Assembly: GCF_037940415.1 (NCBI RefSeq)
Contig: NZ_CP149798.1
Coordinates: forward strand, 7,411,001-7,475,000
DNA from: Streptomyces sp. f51
GTDB taxonomy: Bacteria > Actinomycetota > Actinomycetes > Streptomycetales > Streptomycetaceae
Reading direction: 5' to 3'
DNA: 64,000 nucleotides
Positions within the stretch are counted from its first letter, which is position 1, and every line of letters starts with the position of its first letter. The notes beneath the pieces were generated by a model. That model saw nothing but the letters and a program-made list of their open reading frames with translations. It was not told where the DNA came from and ran no database searches. Positions 16,948-26,942 of this stretch are shown here, one piece after another. The translations under genes and the position numbers were made by a program.

Positions 16948-17084
16948 CCGGCACCGCCGGGAGGACAGGGGGCGCTCTCCTCCGCCGCCCCCGAAGACAC
17001 AGGGCTGAAGGAACCCCGATGCCCGCCGAGGAACCCGGACACCCGCCCCGGAATAGCCGGCGGATGCCCCCTGTTTTGATGATC

Positions 17085-17960
17085 ATGACTACGAATGCGC
17101 CGCGGCCCGAGGTACTGCGCTACACCGCCTTCTCCGCCGAACCCGAGGGCGGAAACCCCGCCGGCGTCGTCCTGGACGCCACGCACCTGGACGCCGGTGA
17201 CATGCTCGCGATCGCCGCCGACCTCGGATACTCCGAGTCGGCCTTCCTGACCGCGCTCCCGGACGGGCTCGAAGGACACGAGGGGCGGGCCTACGGCGTC
17301 CGCTACTTCAGCCCGAAGGCGGAGGTGCCGTTCTGCGGGCACGCCACCGTCGCCTCCGCCATCGCGCTCGCCGAGCGGATCGGACCCGGAGAGCTGGTCT
17401 TCAGCACACAGGCCGGCATCGTGCCGGTCAGTGTGGTCCAGGAACACGGAACCGTCCGGGCCACACTCACCAGCGTGGAGCCGCACCTCGACGGGATCGA
17501 CGCCGCCGACCTCGACGAGGCGCTCGCCGCGCTCGGCTGGCCGGACACCGACCTCGACCCGGCCTTCCCGCCCCGGATCGCGTTCGCCGGGGCCCGCCAC
17601 CTGGTCCTCGCTGCGGCCACGCGCGCCCGGCTCGCCGATCTCGCCTACGACTTCGCCCGCCTCGAAGCCCTGATGCACCGCCTTGACCTGACCACGGTCC
17701 AGCTCGTCTGGCGCGAGTCGGCCGATGTCTTCCACGTCCGGGACCCGTTCCCCGTCGGCGGTGTCGTGGAGGACCCGGCGACCGGTGCCGCGGCCGCCGC
17801 GTTCGGTGCGTACGTCCGTGAACTCGGCCTCGTTCCCGAGGACGCCGTCCTGACCCTGCACCAGGGCGAGGACCTGGGCCGCCCCGGCGAGCTCACGGTG
17901 ACACTGCGCGCGGGCGACCCGCGTGTCCGGGTGAGCGGCGCCGGAACCCGTATCGGCTAG
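17085..17960 (+). CDS. PhzF-family isomerase/epimerase-like protein
   Basis: The 291-residue protein has the PhzF double fold. LRYTAFSAEPEGGNPAGVV opens the first half; YSESAFL contains the catalytic Glu region, and VRYFSPKAEVPFCGHATVA is the signature. The second half contains VVEDPATGAAAAAFGAYV and HQGEDLGRPGELTV. Most chromosomal PhzF homologues are not tied to phenazine synthesis, and no phenazine genes are nearby, so the substrate is open. ATG codons at 17079 and 17085 are both in frame and no ribosome site is strong, so the start is uncertain by two residues or more. Confidence 0.88.
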   Translation: MTTNAPRPEVLRYTAFSAEPEGGNPAGVVLDATHLDAGDMLAIAADLGYSESAFLTALPDGLEGHEGRAYGVRYFSPKAEVPFCGHATVASAIALAERIGPGELVFSTQAGIVPVSVVQEHGTVRATLTSVEPHLDGIDAADLDEALAALGWPDTDLDPAFPPRIAFAGARHLVLAAATRARLADLAYDFARLEALMHRLDLTTVQLVWRESADVFHVRDPFPVGGVVEDPATGAAAAAFGAYVRELGLVPEDAVLTLHQGEDLGRPGELTVTLRAGDPRVRVSGAGTRIG

Positions 17961-17982
17961 CCGTTCGCCAAGGAACGCCAGC

Positions 17983-18035
17983 GGCCCACCGGCCGCCCTC
18001 CCGCACTCGGGGGTGAGGGGGGCAGCCGGTGGGCC
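17983..18035. terminator. Bidirectional terminator between phzF-like gene and pntB
   Basis: GGCCCACCGGC (17983-17993) pairs with GCCGGTGGGCC (18025-18035), with further inner pairing of CCCTC with GAGGG. It sits midway between the two convergent stops. Confidence 0.7.
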
Positions 18036-18089
18036 GTCGTGGGAGACAGGGCCGGTGACGAGGACGCGGCCATGCGCGGGGCGCGGGCG

Positions 18090-19544
<1,455 letters not shown>

Positions 19545-19550
19545 GACGGC

Positions 19551-21104
19551 TCAGCCCTTCGAGAACATGGACAGCATGCGGCGGGTGACGGCGAAGCCGC
19601 CGAAGATGTTCACGCTGGTCAGCAGGATCGCCACGAACGAGAGCGTCGTGACGACCACGCTCTCGTGCCCGATCTGAAGCAGCGCTCCGATCACCACGAT
19701 CCCGGAGATCGCGTTGGTGACGGACATCAACGGGGTGTGCAACGCGTGGTGCACCTTGCCGATCACGTAGTAGCCGATCACCACCGCCAGCGTGAACACC
19801 GTGAAGTTCGCCGCGAGTTGGGCCGGCGCGAAGGCGACCAGCGCGAACATCGCCAGCATGCCGGCGCCGATCAGGGCGAACCGGGCCGACGGACCCAGCC
19901 GCGACTCCTTCGGCTGCGCGGCGGCCACGGGAGCGGGCTGGGGGGCCGCGGGGGCCGAGACGGCCACCGGCGGCGGGGGCCAGGTGACCTCGCCGTCGCG
20001 CACCACGGTCACCGCCCGCTGGACCACGTCGTCGAAGTCGACGACCAGACGCCCGTCCTTGCCGGGCGTCAGCAGCTTGAGCAGGTTCACCAGGTTGGTG
20101 CCGAACAACTGCGAGGCCTGGGTGGGCAGCCGGGACGCGAGGTCGGTGTACCCGATGATGGTCACGTCGTTGTCGGTGACCACGATGCGGCCCGCGACGG
20201 TCCCCGCGACGTTGCCGCCCTGCGCGGCGGCCATGTCGACGATGACACTGCCGGGCTTCATCGCCGCCACGTCCTCCTCCGTCAGCAGACGCGGGGCGGG
20301 CCGCCCCGGGATCAGCGCGGTGGTGACGACGATGTCGACGTCCTGCGCCTGCTGGTGGTACAGCTCGGCCGCGGCACGGTCGTAGTCGGCGGAGGTCGCC
20401 TTCGCGTAGCCGTCGGTGCTCGCCTCCTGGGCGACGTTCACCCCGAGGTATTCGCCGCCCAACGACTTCACCTGGTCGGCCACTTCGGGCCGTGGGTCGG
20501 TCGCCCGGACGATCGCTCCGAGACTGGAGGCCGCGCCGATGGCGGCCAGCCCGGCGACACCGGCCCCGGCCACCAGCACCTTCGCCGGCGGCACCTTTCC
20601 CGCGGCCGTCACCTGGCCCGTGAAGAAGCGCCCGAACACGTGCGCCGCCTCGATCACGGCCCGGTAGCCGGCGATGTTGGCCATGGAGCTGAGCACGTCC
20701 ATGGACTGCGCACGCGAGATGCGCGGTACCGCGTCCAGCGCCAGTACGGTGATGGGGCGGTTCGCGAGCTCGTCGAGGAGGTCCGCCCGCTGGGCCGGAC
20801 CGATCAGCCCGATCAGCGTGGCGCCGTCGGGTACGCGCGCGATCTCACCCGACGACGGGGAGTTGACCTTGAGCACGACGTCCGTCCGCCAGGCGTCGCC
20901 GATCCGTGCGCCCGCCTCGCAGTAGGCCTCGTCCGTGAAACCCGACGCCGTTCCGGCGTCCGACTCGACGACGACCTCGTAGCCCAGCCCCACCAACTGA
21001 CGCACGGTGGCGGGGGTCGCCGCGACACGGGTCTCCCCGGGAGTGGACTCGGCCACCACTCCGATGTGCTGGGGCGGGTGGTGGGCCGATTCTTGTGCGG
21101 GCAT
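19551..21104 (-). CDS. pntA: NAD(P) transhydrogenase subunit alpha (fused alpha1-alpha2)
   Basis: The 517-residue protein combines the NAD-binding domain I (IGVVAESTPGETRVAATPATVRQL, RISRAQSMDVLSSMANIAGYRAV, VLVAGAGVAGLAAIGAASSLGA) with the three or four C-terminal membrane helices. A Pro/Ala linker near residue 385 joins them, so alpha1 and alpha2 are fused as in E. coli. Other actinobacteria often split them. The ATG is at 21102-21104. A Rex-like palindrome lies about 120 bases upstream. Confidence 0.95.
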   Translation of the reverse strand: MPAQESAHHPPQHIGVVAESTPGETRVAATPATVRQLVGLGYEVVVESDAGTASGFTDEAYCEAGARIGDAWRTDVVLKVNSPSSGEIARVPDGATLIGLIGPAQRADLLDELANRPITVLALDAVPRISRAQSMDVLSSMANIAGYRAVIEAAHVFGRFFTGQVTAAGKVPPAKVLVAGAGVAGLAAIGAASSLGAIVRATDPRPEVADQVKSLGGEYLGVNVAQEASTDGYAKATSADYDRAAAELYHQQAQDVDIVVTTALIPGRPAPRLLTEEDVAAMKPGSVIVDMAAAQGGNVAGTVAGRIVVTDNDVTIIGYTDLASRLPTQASQLFGTNLVNLLKLLTPGKDGRLVVDFDDVVQRAVTVVRDGEVTWPPPPVAVSAPAAPQPAPVAAAQPKESRLGPSARFALIGAGMLAMFALVAFAPAQLAANFTVFTLAVVIGYYVIGKVHHALHTPLMSVTNAISGIVVIGALLQIGHESVVVTTLSFVAILLTSVNIFGGFAVTRRMLSMFSKG

Positions 21105-21224
21105 GGCGATGTCTCCCTCGGAGGGGCGCAGATGTGCGGCACGAATGTTCGATCAGGGGGAGTCCACGCCCCTTGGACGCAGGAACTTACATGGAGGAGC
21201 AGCCTGTTTGGCACAGCGCGCAGC

Positions 21225-21240
21225 CGTGACTTGTTTCACG
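21225..21240. promoter_or_regulatory. Rex-like operator upstream of pntAB
   Basis: CGTGACTTGTTTCACG has the GTGA-N6-TCAC core of the redox repressor Rex (consensus TTGTGA-N6-TCACAA) with C/G instead of T/A at the outer positions. Rex senses NADH/NAD+, and a transhydrogenase is a logical target. The match is short and could be chance. Confidence 0.4.
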
Positions 21241-21344
21241 CGAGGTCTGTTGCCGACAACACGACGCCCGGGGCGCCCTGATACCGCCGTGAACAGGCTC
21301 CCAGCCGTTTCGGCGTCTCAGGAGTGGGTAGGGATCGCGGCCCG

Positions 21345-23021
21345 TCAGGACTCCTGAGCCCGCTCCGCGGTCGGGTGTGCGGGAGGCGGCGGGACGGCCC
21401 CGGCCGGCAGGCGCAGTTCGAACAGTGCCCCTCCGGACGCAGCCTCGCCCACGGTGAGCGTGCCGCCATGGCGCAGCGCCACGTCGCGGGCGATGGCGAG
21501 GCCCAGCCCCGCGCCGCCGTCGTCGCGGGCGCGCGCGTCGTCCAGCCGTACGAACCGCTCGAAGATCCGCTCACGTTCGGCACCCGGCACACCGCCGCCG
21601 TCGTCCGCGACCGTGAGCACGACCTGGTCGCCCTCGTCCTTCACTCCCACGACGACCTCGGTGTGCGCGTGCCGCTGCGCGTTGTCCAGGAGGTTGCCGA
21701 TCACCCGCGCCAACTGGCCGCGTGAGCCCGTCACTTGCCCAGCCCCGCCGGAAGGGAAGGACACCGGTGCCCGGCCCCGGGGGCGACGGCGCGTCTCCTC
21801 GCGGACCAGTTCGCCGAGGTCGACCCGTCCCTGCCCCGGCCGTTCCCCGGCGTCGAGCCGCGCGAGCAGCAGCAGATCGGCCGCGAGGTGCTGCAACCGC
21901 TCCGTGTCCTTGACCGCGCCGGGCACGTCCAGCAACTGCGGGTGCGCCGAGCCCACTTCGAGCTGCGTGCGCAGCGAGGCGATGGGGCTGCGCAGCTCGT
22001 GGGAGGCGTCGGCCACGAAACGGCGCTGGCGGTCGACGGCGGCCTCCAGCGCGGTGAGCGTCTCGTTGGTCGTGCGGGCCAGACGAGCCACCTCGTCGTG
22101 CGACGCGGGTTCCGGAACGCGCCGGGAGAGGTCCTCGGAAGCGGTGATCGCCGCCATCTCGCGCCGGATGCCCTCGACGGGGGCCAGGGCACGCCGTGTC
22201 ACCAGCCAGGTCACACCACCGACGACCAGCAGGATCAGCGGCAGTCCCGCCAACATCGCCGCCGCGGCGCTGCGGACGGCGCTCTCGCGCGCCGTCAGGG
22301 CGGCGCCCGCGTGGACGAGCACCGTCCGCCCGCCGAGATCGGTGGCCTTGACGGTGGCGAAGCGGTACGGGGCATCGCGCCCGTCGATCACGGCGTGGCC
22401 GGAGCCCTCCTGGACGGTGTCGCCGATGGTCCCGATGGCCGGGTCGCCCGCCTGGGGCGTCGGGCCGCCGACCGAGCCGTGGTCGTCCGTCCCGTGGTCG
22501 TCCGAACCACCGCCGCCCGAACCGGTGTCGTCCGAGGCGCCGTCGTCGCCGCTCCGACCGCGCCCCCGGCCATGCCCGCCCCCGTGGTCGTCGGCGGTCG
22601 CGGTGCCGAGCTGCGCGGCGGGCGCCGGGACCGGCGTCGGGGAAGCGGCCACGCCGGCAGAAGGCGCGGTGGAGGAAGGGGCGGTCCGCGGCACACGCAC
22701 GGCCGTCACACCGGTGCCGCTGATGCTCTCCAGCCCGCCACCCACGGCCAGCAGACGGCCCTCCTCGTCCGTCACCTGCACGGGGACTCCCTCCCGGGCC
22801 CCCTCGGGCAGCACGAGCCGGGCGTCGCCCCCGCGCCAGGTGGCGACCCCGAGGGCGATCCTGCGGGCCGTGTCGTTGGCCTCGCCCTGCGCCTGCTCGG
22901 TGAGGTTCACCCGCAGGGACGCCAGCACCGCGACCCCGGCGCCCACCAGCGCGACCGTCACCACCGCGGTGGCCCACAGGACCATCGTGGCCTTGACGGA
23001 CCCGAACGGCCGCCGGGTCAC
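21345..23021 (-). CDS. Sensor histidine kinase with His/Asp/Gly-rich extracytoplasmic segment
   Basis: This 558-residue kinase starts at a GTG whose last two bases are in the regulator's TGA stop (GTGA overlap, 23018-23021). A first membrane helix lies at ~12-34. The external domain of ~190 residues includes an unusual low-complexity insert (~140-190) with DDHGGGHGRGRG and SDDHGTDDHGS. A second helix lies at ~265. HAMP (ALAPVEGIRREMAAI), the H-box DASHELRSPIASLR and the catalytic domain (NLLDNAQRHA, DDGGGVPG, GLGLAIARD) follow. The His/Asp-rich insert may bind divalent metal. The divergent neighbour at 23826 is a secreted protein of the same composition. Confidence 0.9.
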   Translation of the reverse strand: MTRRPFGSVKATMVLWATAVVTVALVGAGVAVLASLRVNLTEQAQGEANDTARRIALGVATWRGGDARLVLPEGAREGVPVQVTDEEGRLLAVGGGLESISGTGVTAVRVPRTAPSSTAPSAGVAASPTPVPAPAAQLGTATADDHGGGHGRGRGRSGDDGASDDTGSGGGGSDDHGTDDHGSVGGPTPQAGDPAIGTIGDTVQEGSGHAVIDGRDAPYRFATVKATDLGGRTVLVHAGAALTARESAVRSAAAAMLAGLPLILLVVGGVTWLVTRRALAPVEGIRREMAAITASEDLSRRVPEPASHDEVARLARTTNETLTALEAAVDRQRRFVADASHELRSPIASLRTQLEVGSAHPQLLDVPGAVKDTERLQHLAADLLLLARLDAGERPGQGRVDLGELVREETRRRPRGRAPVSFPSGGAGQVTGSRGQLARVIGNLLDNAQRHAHTEVVVGVKDEGDQVVLTVADDGGGVPGAERERIFERFVRLDDARARDDGGAGLGLAIARDVALRHGGTLTVGEAASGGALFELRLPAGAVPPPPAHPTAERAQES

Positions 23022-23680
23022 GAGGTCACCAGCCGGTAGCCGGCGCCGCGCACGGTCTGGATCGTCTCCGTGCCGAGTTTCCGGCGCAGCGTGCTGACGT
23101 ACACCTCGACGATGTTCGGGTCGCCGTCGTACGCGAAGTCCCAGACGTGTTCGAGGATCTCGGGCTTGCCGACCACCTGCCCCGCCCGTGTCACGAGCTG
23201 CTCCAGAACGGCGAACTCCTTCGCGGTGAGCGGCACTTCGGTCTCGTCCCGGCACACCCGGCGGGTGGCCGTGTCGACGACGAGCCCTCCGACACGCAGG
23301 ACCGGTGACGCGCCGGAGGAACCTCTGCGGCGCAGCAGCGCCTTGACGCGCGCCACCAGGACGACGTACGAGAACGGCTTCGTCAGGTAGTCGTCGGCGC
23401 CGGTGTCCAGGCCTTCCGCCTCGTCGTACTCACCGTCCTTGGCCGTGAGCATCAGGATCGGCACGTCGTGGCCGGCCGCGCGCAGGGCCGCGCAGACGCG
23501 ATAGCCGTTCAGGCCCGGCAGCATGATGTCGAGCAGCACCAGGTCGTACACGCCCTCGGAGGCCAGGCGCAGGCCCTCGTTGCCGTCGTGGACGACGTCC
23601 ACGGCGAAACCCTCGGCCCGCAGGCCCTTCGCCAACGAGAGCGCGAGCCGCCTCTCGTCCTCCACGATCAACAGGCGCAT
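23018..23680 (-). CDS. OmpR-family response regulator
   Basis: The 220-residue regulator has a receiver domain (RLLIVEDERRLALSLA, phosphoacceptor in DLVLLDIMLPGLNG, DDYLTKPFS) and a winged-helix domain (LTAKEFAVLEQLVTRAG, GDPNIVEVYVSTLRRKLG, VRGAGYRLVTS). It is the first gene of the operon with the kinase. The start is 22 bases from a set of direct repeats that are probably its own binding site. Confidence 0.93.
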   Translation of the reverse strand: MRLLIVEDERRLALSLAKGLRAEGFAVDVVHDGNEGLRLASEGVYDLVLLDIMLPGLNGYRVCAALRAAGHDVPILMLTAKDGEYDEAEGLDTGADDYLTKPFSYVVLVARVKALLRRRGSSGASPVLRVGGLVVDTATRRVCRDETEVPLTAKEFAVLEQLVTRAGQVVGKPEILEHVWDFAYDGDPNIVEVYVSTLRRKLGTETIQTVRGAGYRLVTS

Positions 23681-23702
23681 GTGCCCAGCCTCCCAAACGG
23701 AA

Positions 23703-23741
23703 CCTGAAGGGATCTTCAGGTGGCTTCAGGTCCCCTTCAGC
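23703..23741. promoter_or_regulatory. Direct-repeat box for the OmpR-type regulator
   Basis: CTTCAGG occurs at 23714-23720 and 23724-23730 and CTTCAGC at 23735-23741, at 10- and 11-base steps, the helical spacing typical of OmpR-family regulators. CCTGAAGG at 23703-23710 is an inverted copy. The box lies between the divergent regulator and His/Asp-rich protein genes and could control both. Confidence 0.6.
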
Positions 23742-23825
23742 TTCGCCCGGGCACCTTGGCGTCATCCAACAGCCAGGACACAGAAACGAACAGGCCGGGC
23801 AGTCGTCCGGCCGGGGAGGCTCGAC

Positions 23826-24392
23826 ATGAAGCGCACCGCTTCCATCACCACCGCCCTCGTGGCCGCCGTACTCGTCGGCGGCGGAGGGTACTCGGCGCTC
23901 GCGACGGGCGGCACCGACCGGCACGGCGGCGGTCCCGAGGACCGGCCGTCCGCCACGGCCTCGCCCGCACCCACGACGACACCGTCGTCGGCGTCCCTGG
24001 ACCGGCGCGGCGGCGACGACCGCCGGGGAGATGACCACGGCGCGCGTCAGGGAACCGACGACCACGGCACGCCCACTTCCGGTGACGACCGCGGCGCGCC
24101 CACCGGCGGTGACGACCGTGGCACGCCCACGGCCGGAGACGACCGTGGTGCGCCCGCCTCCGGAGACGACCGCCGCGGTCGCGGAACCCGCGGACGGGAC
24201 GACGCCCCGGGGGACGACCACGGCGTCCACGCCGGCGGTGACGACCACCGGGGCGTGGGGGACGACCACCCGAGCGTGGGGGAGGACCACCCGAGCGTGG
24301 GGGAGGACCACGGCGGGAGCGGTCACGCCGGTGACGACGGCGGGCGTGGCCGCGGCCGGCACCGGGGCGGCCACGGCGGCGACGACCGCTGA
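23826..24392 (+). CDS. Secreted His/Asp/Gly/Arg-rich repeat protein
   Basis: The 188-residue protein starts at ATG 23826 after GGGGAGG. A Sec-type signal (SITTALVAAVLVGGGGYSALA) is followed by a Pro/Ser/Thr linker, then ~10-residue repeats GDDRGxPxx between residues ~75 and 125. Beyond these lies a tail with GDDHGV, GDDHRGV, GDDHPS, GEDHPS and GRGRGRHRGGHGG. Nothing suggests an enzyme; the clustered Asp and His could chelate Ca, Zn, Ni or Cu outside the cell. It is divergent from the two-component operon whose sensor bears a similar insert, which points to a sensing-and-buffering module. Confidence 0.75.
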   Translation: MKRTASITTALVAAVLVGGGGYSALATGGTDRHGGGPEDRPSATASPAPTTTPSSASLDRRGGDDRRGDDHGARQGTDDHGTPTSGDDRGAPTGGDDRGTPTAGDDRGAPASGDDRRGRGTRGRDDAPGDDHGVHAGGDDHRGVGDDHPSVGEDHPSVGEDHGGSGHAGDDGGRGRGRHRGGHGGDDR

Positions 24393-24573
24393 GGCATCCC
24401 CGGCCTCCCGGGCTGCGCGGCCCCGCGACGACGACCCCTCCAGATTGGGGATGGGCGGGTGCCCAAGACAAGGCTGCCGGGACGGCGGCGCGTTGGGCAG
24501 GCTGGCGTCCGCTCATCGCTGCCGACCGCCCGGCGCAGCCCGGTCCGGGTACGGCCAAGGAGGGGAAGTCGTC

Positions 24574-26562
24574 ATGAGTAAGTTCGCGCGGGGCGGGGGC
24601 AGGCGTAAGGCCACCGCCGCCGGCCTCGTCATCTCCGGCATGGTGATCAGCGCTTCGGTCGCGCCGGTCACCGCCCACGCGGCCGTCCCGGCCTTCCCGG
24701 ACAACATCACCATCTTCCCGGACCGGGACTTCGTCTCGGTCGACGGGTTCTCCGAGTACGCGGGCAAGCAGGTCACCATCGAGGTGCAGCGCCCGCACGT
24801 CGGCCTCGTCGGTTCGGCGAGCGGCACGATGGCCTCGGCCGAGTCGATCGCGGCGGGCAACCCGGCCATCGAGGTGAACCACCCCGGCGGCCTGTGCTGG
24901 GGCGCGGGCGGCGGACTCCAGGTGACGCCCGACATCCGCGCCGGTGACGTCGTGTCGGTGCGGTTCGGCGGCACCGTGGCAGCCGACGCCACGGCCCTCG
25001 ACATCGGTGTGACCGGCGGCGCCCTGACCACGCCGACCACCCTGGTGATCCAGGGGCGGCTCGGACCCGAGGTCGACCCGGCGTTCCTGGAGCACCGGAT
25101 CATCGAACCGGCCCTGCGCACCACCGAGGTGGCACGGCGTGACGTACGGGCCGTACCCGGTGCCCTGGCCAACGCGCCCAAGGGCGGCTACTCCTCCGGG
25201 CTGCGGGTGGCCGCGGACGGCGGCTTCACCGCCACGTACGAGTTCCTGAACGAGAAGACCGCGGCCGTGGCGGCCGACGGTCTGTACACCGTGTCGAGCT
25301 GGCAGGACCAGGACCCCGACGGGAACACCCAGGGCGTGACGATCTCGGAGTTCGGCGAGGTCGGCGGACCCGGGATGGGCGGCTGCCCGGCCGGGGCGGT
25401 CCAGCAGGGCCCCGCCTCGCCCACCGGCGTGGTGGTGCACGACCAGGGCGACACGACCGAGGTGAGCTGGACCCCGTCCAAGCAGACCCCCGGTGCGGCG
25501 CCGATCCTCGGCTACACCGTGCGGGCCGTCGACCGGCTCAGCAAGAAGGGCGTGCAGGGCGAGACCGGCGTCCGCGTCAACGACCCGGACGCGACCTCGG
25601 TGACCCTGCCCGGCTCCGTCGCGGGCAAGCGGGTCGAGGTCAGGTCGTTCGGCGAGGCGGGTGAGTCCTGGCCGCCCGCGCTGCCCGGCGGCATTGGGTC
25701 CGCGGACTCCACCCCGCCGACCGTCACGGCCAAGCCCGCCGGCGGGCTGTACACCGCCGACACCACGGTCACGCTCAGCGCCGACGAGGCGGGCGCGGAG
25801 ATCTACTACACGCTCGACGGTTCCGACCCGCTGGAGGCGGGCACCACAGGACCCGCGGCGACGCTCTACACCGGGCCGTTCGAGCTGAAGGCGTCCGACG
25901 GGGCCAGAACCCTGCGGTTCGTGGCCTTCGACGCGGCGGGCAACGCCTCGCAGGCGCGGATGGAGAAGTACACCTTCGGGTCGGCCAAGGCGCCGGGCGC
26001 TCCGCAGTCGGTGACCGCTCAGGGCTCCAACGCGAGTGCCACGGTGCGGTGGACGGCACCCGCGGACGTGGGCACCTCCCCGGTCACCGGCTACGAGATC
26101 ACCGCGACGCCCGCTTCCGGCGCGCCCCTCACCACCACGGCCGGAGCCGGCGCGTCCAGCGTGCTGCTGACCGGGCTGAAGAACGACACGAAGTACACCG
26201 TGACCGTCGTCGCCGTGAACGTGGTCGGTAGTGGCGCCCCTTCCGATCCGGCCGAGGTCACCCCCAAGGCGCCCGCGGTCGACAAGATCGCGATCACGCT
26301 CGCGAAGTGGAAGTCCGGAGACCTGCGGCTCGAAGGCACCGGATCGATCCCCGGGGCCTCGTTGACCCTGCGCATCGGCGGCCCGAACGGCGAGGTCTTC
26401 GCTTCCGGCGTGATCGTGCAGCCGCCCGCCGCGGGCGCCGTCAACGGCACCTGGAGCCTGCGTCTGCGGACCGGCCCCGCCACGACCAGGAACCCCAGCC
26501 CCGTCCACATCTCCTCGGACAAGGGCGGGGTCCTCGAATCGGTGACCGTGCCGAACGGTTAG
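24574..26562 (+). CDS. Secreted protein with FN3 and chitobiase-C-type domains
   Basis: The 662-residue exported protein starts at ATG 24574 after AAGGAGGGG. The signal peptide (ATAAGLVISGMVISASVAPVTAHA) is followed by an unrecognised ~260-residue N-terminal domain with DNITIFPDRDFVSVDGFSEY. A fibronectin III-like module, a chitobiase/hexosaminidase C-terminal module (GAEIYYTLDGSDPLEAGTTG), a second FN3 (APGAPQSVTAQGSNASATVRW) and a final beta domain complete it. No catalytic residues are evident. It lies directly before a multicopper oxidase in the same direction, separated by a hairpin. Confidence 0.8.
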   Translation: MSKFARGGGRRKATAAGLVISGMVISASVAPVTAHAAVPAFPDNITIFPDRDFVSVDGFSEYAGKQVTIEVQRPHVGLVGSASGTMASAESIAAGNPAIEVNHPGGLCWGAGGGLQVTPDIRAGDVVSVRFGGTVAADATALDIGVTGGALTTPTTLVIQGRLGPEVDPAFLEHRIIEPALRTTEVARRDVRAVPGALANAPKGGYSSGLRVAADGGFTATYEFLNEKTAAVAADGLYTVSSWQDQDPDGNTQGVTISEFGEVGGPGMGGCPAGAVQQGPASPTGVVVHDQGDTTEVSWTPSKQTPGAAPILGYTVRAVDRLSKKGVQGETGVRVNDPDATSVTLPGSVAGKRVEVRSFGEAGESWPPALPGGIGSADSTPPTVTAKPAGGLYTADTTVTLSADEAGAEIYYTLDGSDPLEAGTTGPAATLYTGPFELKASDGARTLRFVAFDAAGNASQARMEKYTFGSAKAPGAPQSVTAQGSNASATVRWTAPADVGTSPVTGYEITATPASGAPLTTTAGAGASSVLLTGLKNDTKYTVTVVAVNVVGSGAPSDPAEVTPKAPAVDKIAITLAKWKSGDLRLEGTGSIPGASLTLRIGGPNGEVFASGVIVQPPAAGAVNGTWSLRLRTGPATTRNPSPVHISSDKGGVLESVTVPNG

Positions 26563-26682
26563 CCGGCCGACCGGCGCCCCGCCGGGGGGAGTTCGTCGTG
26601 CCGCGAACACCGACCGCCGGGGCGCCCGCCAGGGCAGGACGGCCGAAGGTATCCCCTCCTTCGCGGGCCTTCCCTGCCTGCC

Positions 26683-26715
26683 GGGCGGCCGGTGGACCCC
26701 CTCCACCGGCCGCCC
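26683..26715 (+). terminator. Perfect 14-bp hairpin after the FN3 protein gene
   Basis: GGGCGGCCGGTGGA pairs with TCCACCGGCCGCCC around a 5-base C-rich loop. It occupies the middle of the 380-base gap before the oxidase; an additional GGCGCCCCG/CGGGGCGCC pair lies just after the FN3 stop. No gene is seen in the gap. Confidence 0.7.
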
Positions 26716-26942
26716 GCGCCCAGCCCGTCCGTCCGGTCACCTCGCCTCGGCGGTGCTTCAGGAACACCGCGAGCCTTCCCGCGACCGGGACGACACCGAC
26801 GGCGCGAGCCCCACCCCGTACATCCGGCACACACCGCCGTACCCGAGAACCCGAGAAGACCCGGGCGTCCGCGACTCCATGGGGGAGAGCGGGGTGCCCG
26901 AGCCGCCGTCACGGCGGCCCACCATGGGGGTGAACCCAACAC

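Noticed and set aside
17085..17960. Phenazine biosynthesis cluster
   Set aside because: Only a PhzF-like gene is present. Such homologues are common housekeeping-type proteins and no other phz genes exist here.
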